Made by a program: the position numbers and the translations under genes | Shown: in pieces, positions 1 to 6,862 of the stretch | How positions within the stretch are numbered: position 1 is the first letter of the stretch | How the letters are laid out: the number at the start of each line of letters is the position of its first letter | Notes under the pieces: model-generated | Told to the model about the DNA's origin: nothing | Seen by the model: the letters and a program-made list of their open reading frames with translations, nothing else | Databases searched by the model: none | Assembly: GCA_003533785.1 (NCBI GenBank) | Contig: DQCR01000038.1 | Location: 8,041-17,824, forward strand | Reading direction: 5' to 3' | DNA: 9,784 bases | Source: Flavobacteriaceae bacterium | GTDB taxonomy: Bacteria; Bacteroidota; Bacteroidia; Flavobacteriales; Flavobacteriaceae

Positions 1-59
1 GCAACAGGCATTCTCATAACCCCATAACCTTATCATTTTTTCAACTTAATCTACACCCC

Positions 60-1895
60 ATGAAATTTAATTTTATTCATTTGAAAGGAGACCTCCTCGG
101 TGGTCTCACTGCTGGAATTGTTGCCCTTCCTTTGGCCCTTGCTTTTGGAGTTAGTTCCGGATTAGGACCCAGTGCGGGTCTCTATGGAGCTATATTCATT
201 AGTTTTTTTGCTGCATTATTTGGCGGAACACCCACCCAAATATCAGGCCCCACTGCTCCCATGACAGCAGTGAGTATGGTTGTTATCGCAACAATTATTG
301 GCGTTCACGACGGGGATCTTGGTAAAGCAATCCCTTACATCCTTATTGTTTTTCTTCTGAGTGGTTTGTTTCAAATTCTCTTGGGCATTGTTAAGCTAGG
401 AACGTATATCAAGTATATTCCCTACCCAGTCGTATCGGGATTTATGACTGCTATTGGAGTTATCATACTGGTTACTCAGTTACAACCCATGGTGGGATAT
501 GAGGTAGTAAAAGACTCCGACTATGTCCAACAATTTATTCCGAAAGCAGAAGCCCTTCTATTAGAAAAAATTCTAGAGGAAGAATCGGAAGAAGGAATTT
601 TAGTTTTAGAAGATTTTCACGAAACCATCAGTCGAGCGGAGCAAATTGGTCCAGATCAAATCCGCCAAGAAGCCCAGTTCTTGGCTGAAAAAAATAGTTC
701 AGGAGTACTGGGAACCTTCCGAATGCTATCTCGACTACACCATCACATCAACTGGATTGAGGTTCTTTTAACACTACTTACAGTTGTAATTATTTATGGA
801 TTTAAGAGAATTAGTAGATCGGTGCCTAGTACTCTGGTGGCCCTGGTTGGGGTTACTCTGGGAGCAGTCCTATTTAATATAGACTACCGACCCATCCAAC
901 AAATACCAGAGGGCTTTCCCAAGTTACAAACAGCTGTATTTACGACATTTAATTTTGCTGAAATACTCCCTTATCTAGCTACTGCACTCACTCTGGCTCT
1001 CCTTGGGGCAATAGATTCTTTACTGACCTCGGTGGTTGCCGACAATCTAACAAAAACAAAACATAAGCCCAATCAGGAATTGATAGGGCAGGGTATTGGA
1101 AATAGTATCAGTTCTCTTTTTGGGGGATTGCCTGGAGCTGGAGCGACAATCAGAACTGTAGTCAATATTCACTCCGGAGGGAAAACAAAATTATCTGGAA
1201 TGGTTGCGGCCTTGGTCCTTCTCATGATTTTATTAGTAATGGGACCCATTGCTTCTCAAATTCCTGCTGCGGTTCTGGCTGGAATATTAATCACTGTGGG
1301 TATTGGTGTGATGGATTACAGAGGATTACGAGCCCTTCCTAAAATACCCCGTTCGGAAGTTATCGTTATGGTCGTGGTCTTGATTTTAGCCGTGGTATGG
1401 AATTTAGTCTACGCCGTTGGTATTGGATTAATCATAGCGGCACTATTTTTTATGAAAAAAATGGGAGATGTTACCCACGAAATGTCTGAAGTGGGTCCGA
1501 TTCAAAAAGAACCTTCTTGGAGGGATGAAAAGTCTCTCACTTCTGAATTTTTAGAAAAAGTTTTTATCAAACATATCGAGGGACCATTATTTTTTGGATT
1601 TACCAGTGATTTTCAAACACTATCTAAGCAACTCCCCGACTCAGCCAAAGTAGTTTTGATTCGAATGAGCCGTGTTCCAATGATTGATCAATCGGGATTA
1701 TTTGCATTGGAAGATGTATTGATTGACCTAACACAAAAAGGAATTACCCCCTTTCTGGTAGGAATTCGAGAGCAACCCGAATACCTCATGCAGACTATTG
1801 GAATCATCAATAAGTTAATACCCAAAGAGCATATTTTTACCGATTTTGATAGTTGTAGAGGTTGGCTAGTAAAAAACTTGCATCGATTTCAATAA
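60..1895 (+). CDS. SulP/SLC26-family anion transporter with C-terminal STAS domain (possible bicarbonate or sulfate carrier)
   Basis: This 611-residue inner-membrane protein has the full SulP layout. The transporter core spans about residues 10-465. The N-terminal signature is GGLTAGIVALPLALAFG (14-30), and the anion-site half-helix segment is ISGPTAPMT (61-69). The conserved block GAIDSLLTSVVADNLTKTKH lies at 316-335 and GLPGAGATIRTVVN at 356-369. A STAS domain follows at about 495-605, with the IDQSGL turn at 542-547. Family members move sulfate, bicarbonate or other anions, often coupled to Na+ or H+. D319, T323 and T363 have the spacing I recall for the Na+/bicarbonate site of cyanobacterial BicA, so bicarbonate is a reasonable guess but substrate is not proven. 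Residues about 147-213 form a strongly acidic insertion between two membrane segments. The ATG fits the family N-terminus; no Shine-Dalgarno is visible. No carbonic anhydrase gene is visible beside it, but the window starts 59 bases upstream. Confidence 0.93.
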   Translation: MKFNFIHLKGDLLGGLTAGIVALPLALAFGVSSGLGPSAGLYGAIFISFFAALFGGTPTQISGPTAPMTAVSMVVIATIIGVHDGDLGKAIPYILIVFLLSGLFQILLGIVKLGTYIKYIPYPVVSGFMTAIGVIILVTQLQPMVGYEVVKDSDYVQQFIPKAEALLLEKILEEESEEGILVLEDFHETISRAEQIGPDQIRQEAQFLAEKNSSGVLGTFRMLSRLHHHINWIEVLLTLLTVVIIYGFKRISRSVPSTLVALVGVTLGAVLFNIDYRPIQQIPEGFPKLQTAVFTTFNFAEILPYLATALTLALLGAIDSLLTSVVADNLTKTKHKPNQELIGQGIGNSISSLFGGLPGAGATIRTVVNIHSGGKTKLSGMVAALVLLMILLVMGPIASQIPAAVLAGILITVGIGVMDYRGLRALPKIPRSEVIVMVVVLILAVVWNLVYAVGIGLIIAALFFMKKMGDVTHEMSEVGPIQKEPSWRDEKSLTSEFLEKVFIKHIEGPLFFGFTSDFQTLSKQLPDSAKVVLIRMSRVPMIDQSGLFALEDVLIDLTQKGITPFLVGIREQPEYLMQTIGIINKLIPKEHIFTDFDSCRGWLVKNLHRFQ

Positions 1896-1911
1896 TTTAG
1901 ATACTGAGATT

Positions 1912-1938
1912 AAAGGCTGTTTTTTAACAGCCTTTTTT
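1912..1938 (+). terminator. Intrinsic terminator after the SulP gene
   Basis: A perfect 10-bp stem, AAAGGCTGTT (1912-1921) with AACAGCCTTT (1926-1935), encloses a TTTT loop. The descending arm runs into six T (1933-1938). It sits 17 bases after the SulP stop and separates that gene from the small secreted-protein gene, which must therefore have its own promoter in the remaining 30 bases or depend on read-through. Confidence 0.87.
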
Positions 1939-1968
1939 ATATATTGTGACAACCATAAGCCAGCGAAT

Positions 1969-2361
1969 ATGAAACACCTATTATCAATTTTTATTCTGAT
2001 TCCAATAATGGCTTTGTCCCAACAAGAATCCGCATTGCCTTCTTGGTCTCACAGCGTAGTTTCAGACTTGCCTTTTCATAGCCCAATCAACAATGAATTC
2101 CGCCAAGCTGCAGAAGAATTGATGGCAAAAAAATGGACTAAAGATATCTTGAATATTGTACTAGAAAGTAAAATTAAACAAGACATTGCAAAGGATAAGA
2201 TGTTGTTTGTCTTCCAAATTAAAGATCGGAGCGCAACCCGACAGGTCGAGATTCCTATTCGTGTTAGTACCGCGCTTATATTGGATATTCAACAAGGTAA
2301 TCATGAGGCTTTGGAACGTTTTTCTGAAGAAACAGAGCGTTGGATTCTACGCTATATCTAA
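1969..2361 (+). CDS. Small secreted protein of unknown function
   Basis: I do not recognise this 130-residue protein. It begins with a clear signal peptide: Lys3 after the start, a hydrophobic core LLSIFILIPIMAL (4-16), and a probable signal peptidase I site after ALS (17/18, before QQ). There is no cysteine, so it is not a lipoprotein. The mature part is about 113 residues. Residues 44-75 are charged and look helical. Two probable beta strands follow, KMLFVFQIKD (77-86) and RQVEIPIRVSTALIL (91-105). A helix containing EALERFSEETERWI (113-126) ends the protein. The alternation suggests one small folded alpha/beta domain exported to the periplasm. It lies behind a terminator and converges on the alpha-glucosidase gene, overlapping its 3' end by 15 bases. 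Signal peptide, codon-like composition and lack of a competing frame support a real gene. Confidence 0.75.
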   Translation: MKHLLSIFILIPIMALSQQESALPSWSHSVVSDLPFHSPINNEFRQAAEELMAKKWTKDILNIVLESKIKQDIAKDKMLFVFQIKDRSATRQVEIPIRVSTALILDIQQGNHEALERFSEETERWILRYI

Positions 2362-3999
2362 CCGATAAACTTGACTTTCCCAAGGATGCAACAACCCTTC
2401 TTGCGTCTTTTCATAATTTCCCATTACCATTTTATATTTAGAATCCTGTGGAGCCCAGTTAATCGTGGAGTCACTTAGATTATGAACTACCATAAAGCGA
2501 GTTTTTTCATCTTCCCGTAGATAGATATACAAATGAGGGTGGTCGGGAGCTAGATCTTGGTAGGAACCATAGATAAGCGTTGTATTTGCTTTGCGGAAAG
2601 CAATGATTTTACGGTAATAGTTAAGAATTGAATTCGGGTCTTTCTCTTGATTATCAACATTGACCTCTGTATGATTAGGATTTACCGGAATCCACGGTTT
2701 TGAATTAGAAAACCCAGCATAAGTTGTTGCCTTCCACTGCATGGGTGTTCGTGCATTGTCTCTGCTTTGACGATGCACGGCTTTTAAAAATTGAGTCATG
2801 TCCTTACCCTCTTTTTCCGCAGCATCCCAAGCATTTCGTGTTTCAATATCGTCATAGGCTTCAATGCTGGGGTGTTGAATATTGGTCATCCCTATTTCGT
2901 CCCCTTGGTAGATATAGGGAGTTCCACGAAGGGTCATCAAAAGGGTAGCAAATAATTTAGCCGATGCATCATGATAGGTGTTATCATTACCAAAGCGGGA
3001 CACGATTCTTGAAAAATCGTGATTTCCTAGAAAGATACTGTTCCATCCGTCATTAGCCGTGGCCTTATCCCATTGGCTAAAGATTTTTTTAAAGTAAATC
3101 CAGTCGATAGGAATAGGATCGTATTTCCCCTCGGGGCCAAAGTCTAGGGTCATATGATCGAAGTGAAAAATCATATTTAATTCCTTCTCTGCAGCCGAGA
3201 CGTACTTTGGTCCATGAGTGAGGTTGACCCCAGGCCCCTCACCAACAGTGACTATATCATACCGCGAGAGAACCTGCTTGTTCATCTCTTTTATGAAGTC
3301 ATGCACTCGAGGCCCATTGGAATAGTACTGTTCCATGACGTCGATAAAAGGAAGCGTTTCTGGAACCGAGGTAAATTCCATTCTTTTGGAGATCAATGAG
3401 ATTACATCCATTCGAAAACCGTCTACTCCTTTGTTCAGCCAAAAAGTGATGATATCATAGATTTCTTTTCTCACGGTTGGATTTTCCCAGTTGAGATCGG
3501 GTTGTTTTTGGGTGAATAGATGTAAATAATATTCTTGTGTTTTTTCATTCCATTCCCACACACTTCCATTGAAAACAGATTCCCAATTATTTGGAGGGGT
3601 GTCAGGAAGTCCTTCTTTCCAGTGATAATAGTCATGATAGGGATTGTCTTTGCTTTTTTTTGCCTCTTGAAACCAGTAATGTTCATCCGAACTGTGATTG
3701 GCAACAAGGTCCATCATCAATTTCATGTCGCGATTATGGACGGCTTTCAATAATCGTTCAAAAGCAGTATTTCCTCCAAATTCATCATTGATTTTTCGAT
3801 AGTCGGAAATATCATATCCATTGTCAGCATTTGGTGATCGATATATAGGACAAATCCAAATCAGATCCACGCCTAAAGAGTCAATATGATCCAATTTTTC
3901 TATAATTCCGTCAATATCCCCAACGCCATTTCCCGAAGAATCTTTAAATGAACGTGGATATACCTGATAAACGATACTTTCCTTCCACCAATTTTTCAT
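2347..3999 (-). CDS. GH13 oligo-1,6-glucosidase / alpha-glucosidase, cytoplasmic
   Basis: This 550-residue enzyme hydrolyses terminal alpha-glucosidic bonds of short malto- or isomalto-oligosaccharides. Length and motifs match the oligo-1,6-glucosidase group (GH13_31-like). The N-terminus WWKESIVYQVYPRSF (4-18) is followed by a calcium-loop-like segment, D20 to D28. Region I is DLVANH (97-102). Region II is GFRMDVIS (194-201), with nucleophile D198. Region III is TVGEGPG (251-257), with acid/base E254. Region IV is GNHD (325-328), with D328. GTPYIYQGDEIGMTN (359-373) and RDNARTPMQW (413-422) are further family blocks. V199, next to the nucleophile, is the residue type linked to alpha-1,6 preference in this family, while maltases usually carry Thr or Ala. 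There is no signal peptide, so it acts on imported sugars. No transporter, SusCD pair or sugar regulator is adjacent. Trehalose-6-phosphate hydrolase or dextran glucosidase are less likely alternatives. Confidence 0.93.
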   Translation of the reverse strand: MKNWWKESIVYQVYPRSFKDSSGNGVGDIDGIIEKLDHIDSLGVDLIWICPIYRSPNADNGYDISDYRKINDEFGGNTAFERLLKAVHNRDMKLMMDLVANHSSDEHYWFQEAKKSKDNPYHDYYHWKEGLPDTPPNNWESVFNGSVWEWNEKTQEYYLHLFTQKQPDLNWENPTVRKEIYDIITFWLNKGVDGFRMDVISLISKRMEFTSVPETLPFIDVMEQYYSNGPRVHDFIKEMNKQVLSRYDIVTVGEGPGVNLTHGPKYVSAAEKELNMIFHFDHMTLDFGPEGKYDPIPIDWIYFKKIFSQWDKATANDGWNSIFLGNHDFSRIVSRFGNDNTYHDASAKLFATLLMTLRGTPYIYQGDEIGMTNIQHPSIEAYDDIETRNAWDAAEKEGKDMTQFLKAVHRQSRDNARTPMQWKATTYAGFSNSKPWIPVNPNHTEVNVDNQEKDPNSILNYYRKIIAFRKANTTLIYGSYQDLAPDHPHLYIYLREDEKTRFMVVHNLSDSTINWAPQDSKYKMVMGNYEKTQEGLLHPWESQVYRLDIA

Positions 4000-4006
4000 A
4001 ATTAAA

Positions 4007-4014
4007 CAAAATTA
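4007..4014 (-). promoter_or_regulatory. Candidate -7 box upstream of the alpha-glucosidase gene
   Basis: The minus strand reads TAATTTTG, an exact match to the Bacteroidota -7 consensus TAnnTTTG. It ends only seven bases before the ATG at 3999, which would give an almost leaderless mRNA. No TTG is visible about 20 bases upstream, so support is from one element only in an AT-rich spacer. Confidence 0.33.
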
Positions 4015-4051
4015 TAAAGCAACAGATTTTATAACATAGGTTCCTCAACCG

Positions 4052-4065
4052 GAGTAATTTTACTC
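4052..4065. repeat. Short dyad in the alpha-glucosidase upstream spacer
   Basis: GAGTAA (4052-4057) and TTACTC (4060-4065) are perfectly complementary around a TT centre. A two-base loop is too small for an RNA hairpin, so if it matters it would be as a protein-binding site. It lies about 53 bases upstream of the alpha-glucosidase start and 38 bases upstream of the candidate -7 box. No regulator gene is adjacent. Chance occurrence is possible. The rest of the 160-base spacer (4000-4159) shows no other convincing element. Confidence 0.25.
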
Positions 4066-4159
4066 TTAAAATACGATTTGTAATTAGGTTTTATTTAAAT
4101 GTACGAGGGTAAATAAGTTAGTTATTACTGTGCGAAATTATAGGGTAGAAACTCCTATG

Positions 4160-5611
4160 TTAGATTTGCCAGCCTTCTCTATAATTTCGAGTGACAAATT
4201 GATTGGCTGCTTCAAGATTCGTTATTTTCATTTTTTCTCCATCCCATAATAGTTTTTTTCGAGCGTAATAATGGAATCCGCCATTGGATTTTTCTTTTCG
4301 AAGCATATAACTTCTGATTGCAAGATTGCCCATTAAAACGGTTTCTGTCATGGGTCCCGCATAATCAAAAGATGAGGTCAATTCCAAATGTTCTTTACTA
4401 TTAAATCCAGCTTTGCAGGCGTCAACCCATTTTCTTTGATGTCCATATTCTGGCTCAACCATTACTTCAATCTCGGGGCCAAATTCTGTTTCTCCATTAT
4501 ATAAATAAAGTTTTGGCATTAGTGGGGAACTGTCATTAATATTGGTTGAGATGATTCCTTTGTCCCCAATCATTAAAACACCATTAAGACTATCCTCACC
4601 ACCCATGTCACTATTAGCGGGTATGATATCTGGATGAGGAGGTCTGATTCCGCCGTCCGACCAAGTGAGCACTATGGGGCTTTTACTTTTTGTGGTTGCA
4701 TCAAAATTTAGCGTAATAGAAGAGGAGGGCGGGCATCCCTCAGGATGATAATCAGGATCCCACATTTTTGTAAAAACACTTCCTACACTACATTCTGCAC
4801 TATTAGGGTATTTTAATCCAAGTGTTCTAAATGGAATGTCAATTAAATGACACCCAACATCGCCAAGGGCACCGGTTCCGTATTCCCACCATCCCCTCCA
4901 ATTGAAAGGATGAATATTTGGGGTATATTCTTTCTGGCTGGCGGGGCCAAGCCACAAGTTCCAATCTAGGGATTTCGGTTTCAGACTTTCATTGGGCTTG
5001 GGCATTTTGATTCCTTGCGGCCAAACGGGTCTATTGGTCCAAACTTTTACTTCTGATATTTGACCAATCTTCCCAGAATCGACCCAATTTTGAACCATTT
5101 TCAATAAAGGATTGGACCCTCCTTGGTTGCCCATTTGAGTTACAACTTGTTGCTCTCTTGCCAATTCAGTTAATATCCTTGCTTCTCTGATATTGTGAGT
5201 TATGGGTTTTTGAACATAGACATGTTTGTTCCTTTCCATAGCATATACAGCAGCAGGACCGTGAACATGATCAGGCGTTGATATGGTTACCGCATCGATA
5301 TCTTTATGTTTGTCCAACATTTTTCGATAGTCATCAAAGAGCTTTGCTTTTGGAAAATTTTTTACAGTTTGAGAAGCACTTCCCGAAAAGTCAACATCAC
5401 ATAAAGCCGAGATTCTTTCTCTTCCATTGACAGCGGCATTAGAAATATCACTAATTCCTTTTCCCCCGGATCCTATTGCTGCTATATTTAATTGGTCACT
5501 AGGAGCGATAAACCCCTTTCCGCCAAGAACATGTCTTGGAATAATAAAAACGCCCAAACCAATAGCTGAGGATTTTTTTATAAAACTTCTTCTTGATTTA
5601 GTTGAGCCCAT
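4160..5611 (-). CDS. Tat-exported Gfo/Idh/MocA-family oxidoreductase
   Basis: This 483-residue NAD(P)-dependent oxidoreductase probably acts on sugars or cyclitols in the periplasm. It starts with a twin-arginine signal, SRRSFIKKSSAIGLGVFIIP (6-25), a feature seen in the Bacteroidota/Planctomycetota branch of the family. Such enzymes are thought to export with bound cofactor. The Rossmann domain begins at LNIAAIGSGGKG (41-52). The TPDHVHG segment is at 112-118, and QKPIT (134-138) replaces the common EKP, keeping K135. The C-terminal substrate domain holds GALGDVGCHLID (247-258), giving the typical D251 and H255 pair of the catalytic region. It ends in the usual YREGWQI tail. The true substrate is unknown. 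It shares strand with the alpha-glucosidase gene 160 bases downstream, but no terminator or coupling shows whether they are co-transcribed. By eye its sequence is more AT-rich than era and der. Confidence 0.92.
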   Translation of the reverse strand: MGSTKSRRSFIKKSSAIGLGVFIIPRHVLGGKGFIAPSDQLNIAAIGSGGKGISDISNAAVNGRERISALCDVDFSGSASQTVKNFPKAKLFDDYRKMLDKHKDIDAVTISTPDHVHGPAAVYAMERNKHVYVQKPITHNIREARILTELAREQQVVTQMGNQGGSNPLLKMVQNWVDSGKIGQISEVKVWTNRPVWPQGIKMPKPNESLKPKSLDWNLWLGPASQKEYTPNIHPFNWRGWWEYGTGALGDVGCHLIDIPFRTLGLKYPNSAECSVGSVFTKMWDPDYHPEGCPPSSSITLNFDATTKSKSPIVLTWSDGGIRPPHPDIIPANSDMGGEDSLNGVLMIGDKGIISTNINDSSPLMPKLYLYNGETEFGPEIEVMVEPEYGHQRKWVDACKAGFNSKEHLELTSSFDYAGPMTETVLMGNLAIRSYMLRKEKSNGGFHYYARKKLLWDGEKMKITNLEAANQFVTRNYREGWQI

Positions 5612-5651
5612 ATTTAAAGTTCTATTACAGCTAAATATAAAACTTTAAATA
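5611..5651. repeat. 11-bp inverted repeat flanking the probable oxidoreductase -7 box
   Basis: The arms TATTTAAAGTT (5611-5621) and AACTTTAAATA (5641-5651) are perfect reverse complements separated by 19 bases. Minus-strand TATATTTA (5632-5639), one base off the TAnnTTTG consensus, lies between them, 20 bases before the ATG of the Gfo/Idh/MocA gene. The proximal arm touches the first base of that start codon. The layout resembles an operator around a promoter, but the region is very AT-rich. A 41-base hairpin lacks a flanking T-run, so a terminator reading is poor. Confidence 0.35.
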
Positions 5652-5720
5652 ATATAATTGATTATGAATTAATGTCTTAAAGAGGTAGTCGAACATTAAG
5701 ACAACAGGAGCTTTTCAAAT

Positions 5721-5759
5721 AAAAAAAAACGGCTATACTTTAAAAAGTACAACCGTTTT
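5721..5759 (-). terminator. Terminator of tRNA-fMet
   Basis: AAAACGG (5726-5732) pairs with CCGTTTT (5753-5759). An upper stem ATACTT-like/AAGTAC-like continues with two mismatches to a small A-rich loop near 5741-5744. Read on the minus strand, the stem is followed by five T (complement of 5721-5725). It begins 11 bases after the tRNA 3' end, the expected place for tRNA termination. The plus strand also has seven T after the stem (5761-5767), so it could work in both directions. Confidence 0.78.
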
Positions 5760-5769
5760 ATTTTTTTAG

Positions 5770-5842
<73 letters not shown>

Positions 5843-5852
5843 ATTTGAAGGG

Positions 5853-5884
5853 TAAATATAGCAACAAAAACCGCGTTAAGCAAA
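5853..5884 (-). promoter_or_regulatory. Promoter of tRNA-fMet (-33 and -7 boxes)
   Basis: On the minus strand, TTTG (complement of 5881-5884) is followed after 20 bases by TATATTTA (complement of 5853-5860). This matches the Bacteroidota sigma-A pattern of TTG, 19-21 bases, TAnnTTTG, with one mismatch. The predicted start of transcription, around 5847, lies a few bases before the tRNA 5' end at 5842. It is the best-supported promoter in the window, since both boxes are present at the correct spacing. Confidence 0.62.
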
Positions 5885-5902
5885 TCAATCGCCCGAAGTA
5901 CG

Positions 5903-5910
5903 TATCTTTA
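5903..5910 (+). promoter_or_regulatory. Candidate -7 box of era
   Basis: TATCTTTA is one base off TAnnTTTG. It lies only four bases before the GTG start, implying transcription starting at or just beside the start codon. No -33 TTG is visible about 20 bases upstream. The divergent tRNA-fMet promoter occupies the other end of the same 72-base spacer. Confidence 0.28.
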
Positions 5911-5914
5911 TCCA

Positions 5915-6805
5915 GTGGAAACAATCCCCCATAAATCAGGTTTTATTTCGATTATAGGCAACCCTAATGTAGGAAAGTCAACCTTGATCAACGCCATGAT
6001 GGGTGTGGATCTTTCCATTATCACGCCCAAGGCCCAAACCACTCGCCATCGTATTTTAGGTTTAATCAATGGAGATCATTATCAACTAGTTATTTCTGAC
6101 ACCCCTGGAATCATCAAACCGGCCTATGAAATGCAAACGGCGATGATGGATTTTGTGAAAGAATCACTAGACGATGCCGATGTACTCATGTATATGGCTG
6201 CTTTGGGTGAAACTAAGATTAAAGATCAAAGACTCTTCAAACGAATATCTGAAACCCAAACCCCTCTTTTAGTTTTATTGAATAAAATGGATTTGAGCAA
6301 TCAAGATGAGCTTAACAAAGCAGTCATTCATTGGGAGGCATTGCTTCCCAACGCCAAAGTGTATCCTATCTCGGCCTTGACTCAATTTTTTGTGCCCGAA
6401 TTATTGAAACTCTTAATAGAGTTGGTTCCAGAGTCACCACCGTACTTTCCCAAGGATCAAATAACGGACAAACCGGAGCGGTTTTTTGTTAACGAAGCCA
6501 TTCGTGAGGCTATTTTAAATCACTACACTAAAGAAATACCCTATGCCGTTGAAGTAACTACGGAGTCCTTTATTGAAGAAGCGAAAATCATTAAAATACA
6601 ATCTGTGATACTGGTAGAGCGGGATACTCAAAAGGGCATATTGATTGGGCATAAAGGTAGCAAGCTCAAACAAGTAGGATCTACAGCGCGAGTCGCTTTG
6701 GAGCAGTTTTTTGGAAAAAAAATATACCTCGAACTCTTCGTTAAAGTAGCCAAAAACTGGCGTTCCAATCCGCAACAGCTCCGCAGGTTTGGCTATCAAA
6801 AATAG
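5915..6805 (+). CDS. era: GTPase Era, ribosome 30S assembly factor
   Basis: Era binds the 3' end of 16S rRNA and assists late 30S subunit assembly in the cytoplasm, at the inner face of the membrane. The 296 residues are the normal length. The G domain shows G1 GNPNVGKS (15-22), the switch region PKAQTTRHRILGL (38-50), G3 DTPG (62-65), G4 NKMD (123-126) and G5 SAL (153-155). The C-terminal KH domain has the linker motif PERFFVNEAIREAIL (187-201) and the RNA-binding loop GHKG (245-248). The start chosen is GTG at 5915, because no ATG lies upstream in frame or near the N-terminus. Homologues as I recall them begin close to the HKSGF motif (6-10), and the codon aligned with their Met would be ATC at 5924, so the exact start is uncertain. 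It is followed 57 bases later by der, a common pairing in Bacteroidota. Confidence 0.97.
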   Translation: METIPHKSGFISIIGNPNVGKSTLINAMMGVDLSIITPKAQTTRHRILGLINGDHYQLVISDTPGIIKPAYEMQTAMMDFVKESLDDADVLMYMAALGETKIKDQRLFKRISETQTPLLVLLNKMDLSNQDELNKAVIHWEALLPNAKVYPISALTQFFVPELLKLLIELVPESPPYFPKDQITDKPERFFVNEAIREAILNHYTKEIPYAVEVTTESFIEEAKIIKIQSVILVERDTQKGILIGHKGSKLKQVGSTARVALEQFFGKKIYLELFVKVAKNWRSNPQQLRRFGYQK

Positions 6806-6837
6806 CAGATACCTTCTCGTCTTCGGAAGGAAACACT

Positions 6838-6845
6838 TACTTTTG
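6838..6845 (+). promoter_or_regulatory. Candidate -7 box of der
   Basis: TACTTTTG is an exact match to TAnnTTTG, 17 bases before the der ATG, in the 57-base spacer after era. It would give a leader of roughly a dozen bases. No TTG is present at the -33 position. There is also no clear terminator after era, so der could be transcribed both from here and by read-through from era. Confidence 0.42.
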
Positions 6846-6862
6846 CCACCAATTCAACACAC

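Noticed and set aside
1..59. The tail of an upstream gene before the SulP transporter.
   Set aside because: Two plus-strand frames close within 27 bases, but the piece is too short to assign to any gene; the frame of the SulP gene stays open to base 3 without any start codon, so no extension is justified.
4032..4162. A 9-bp inverted repeat (TAACATAGG at 4032-4040, CCTATGTTA at 4154-4162) framing most of the spacer between the oxidoreductase and the alpha-glucosidase, considered as ends of a small mobile element.
   Set aside because: The right arm includes the stop codon of the oxidoreductase, no target-site duplication flanks the arms, and a 9-bp match is not surprising in AT-rich DNA.
1969..5769. 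A genomic island integrated at the 3' end of tRNA-fMet, carrying the accessory-looking genes.
   Set aside because: No copy of the tRNA 3' end is seen elsewhere in the window, there is no integrase or phage gene, and the genes are ordinary Bacteroidota families. Lower GC of the oxidoreductase by eye is too weak alone.
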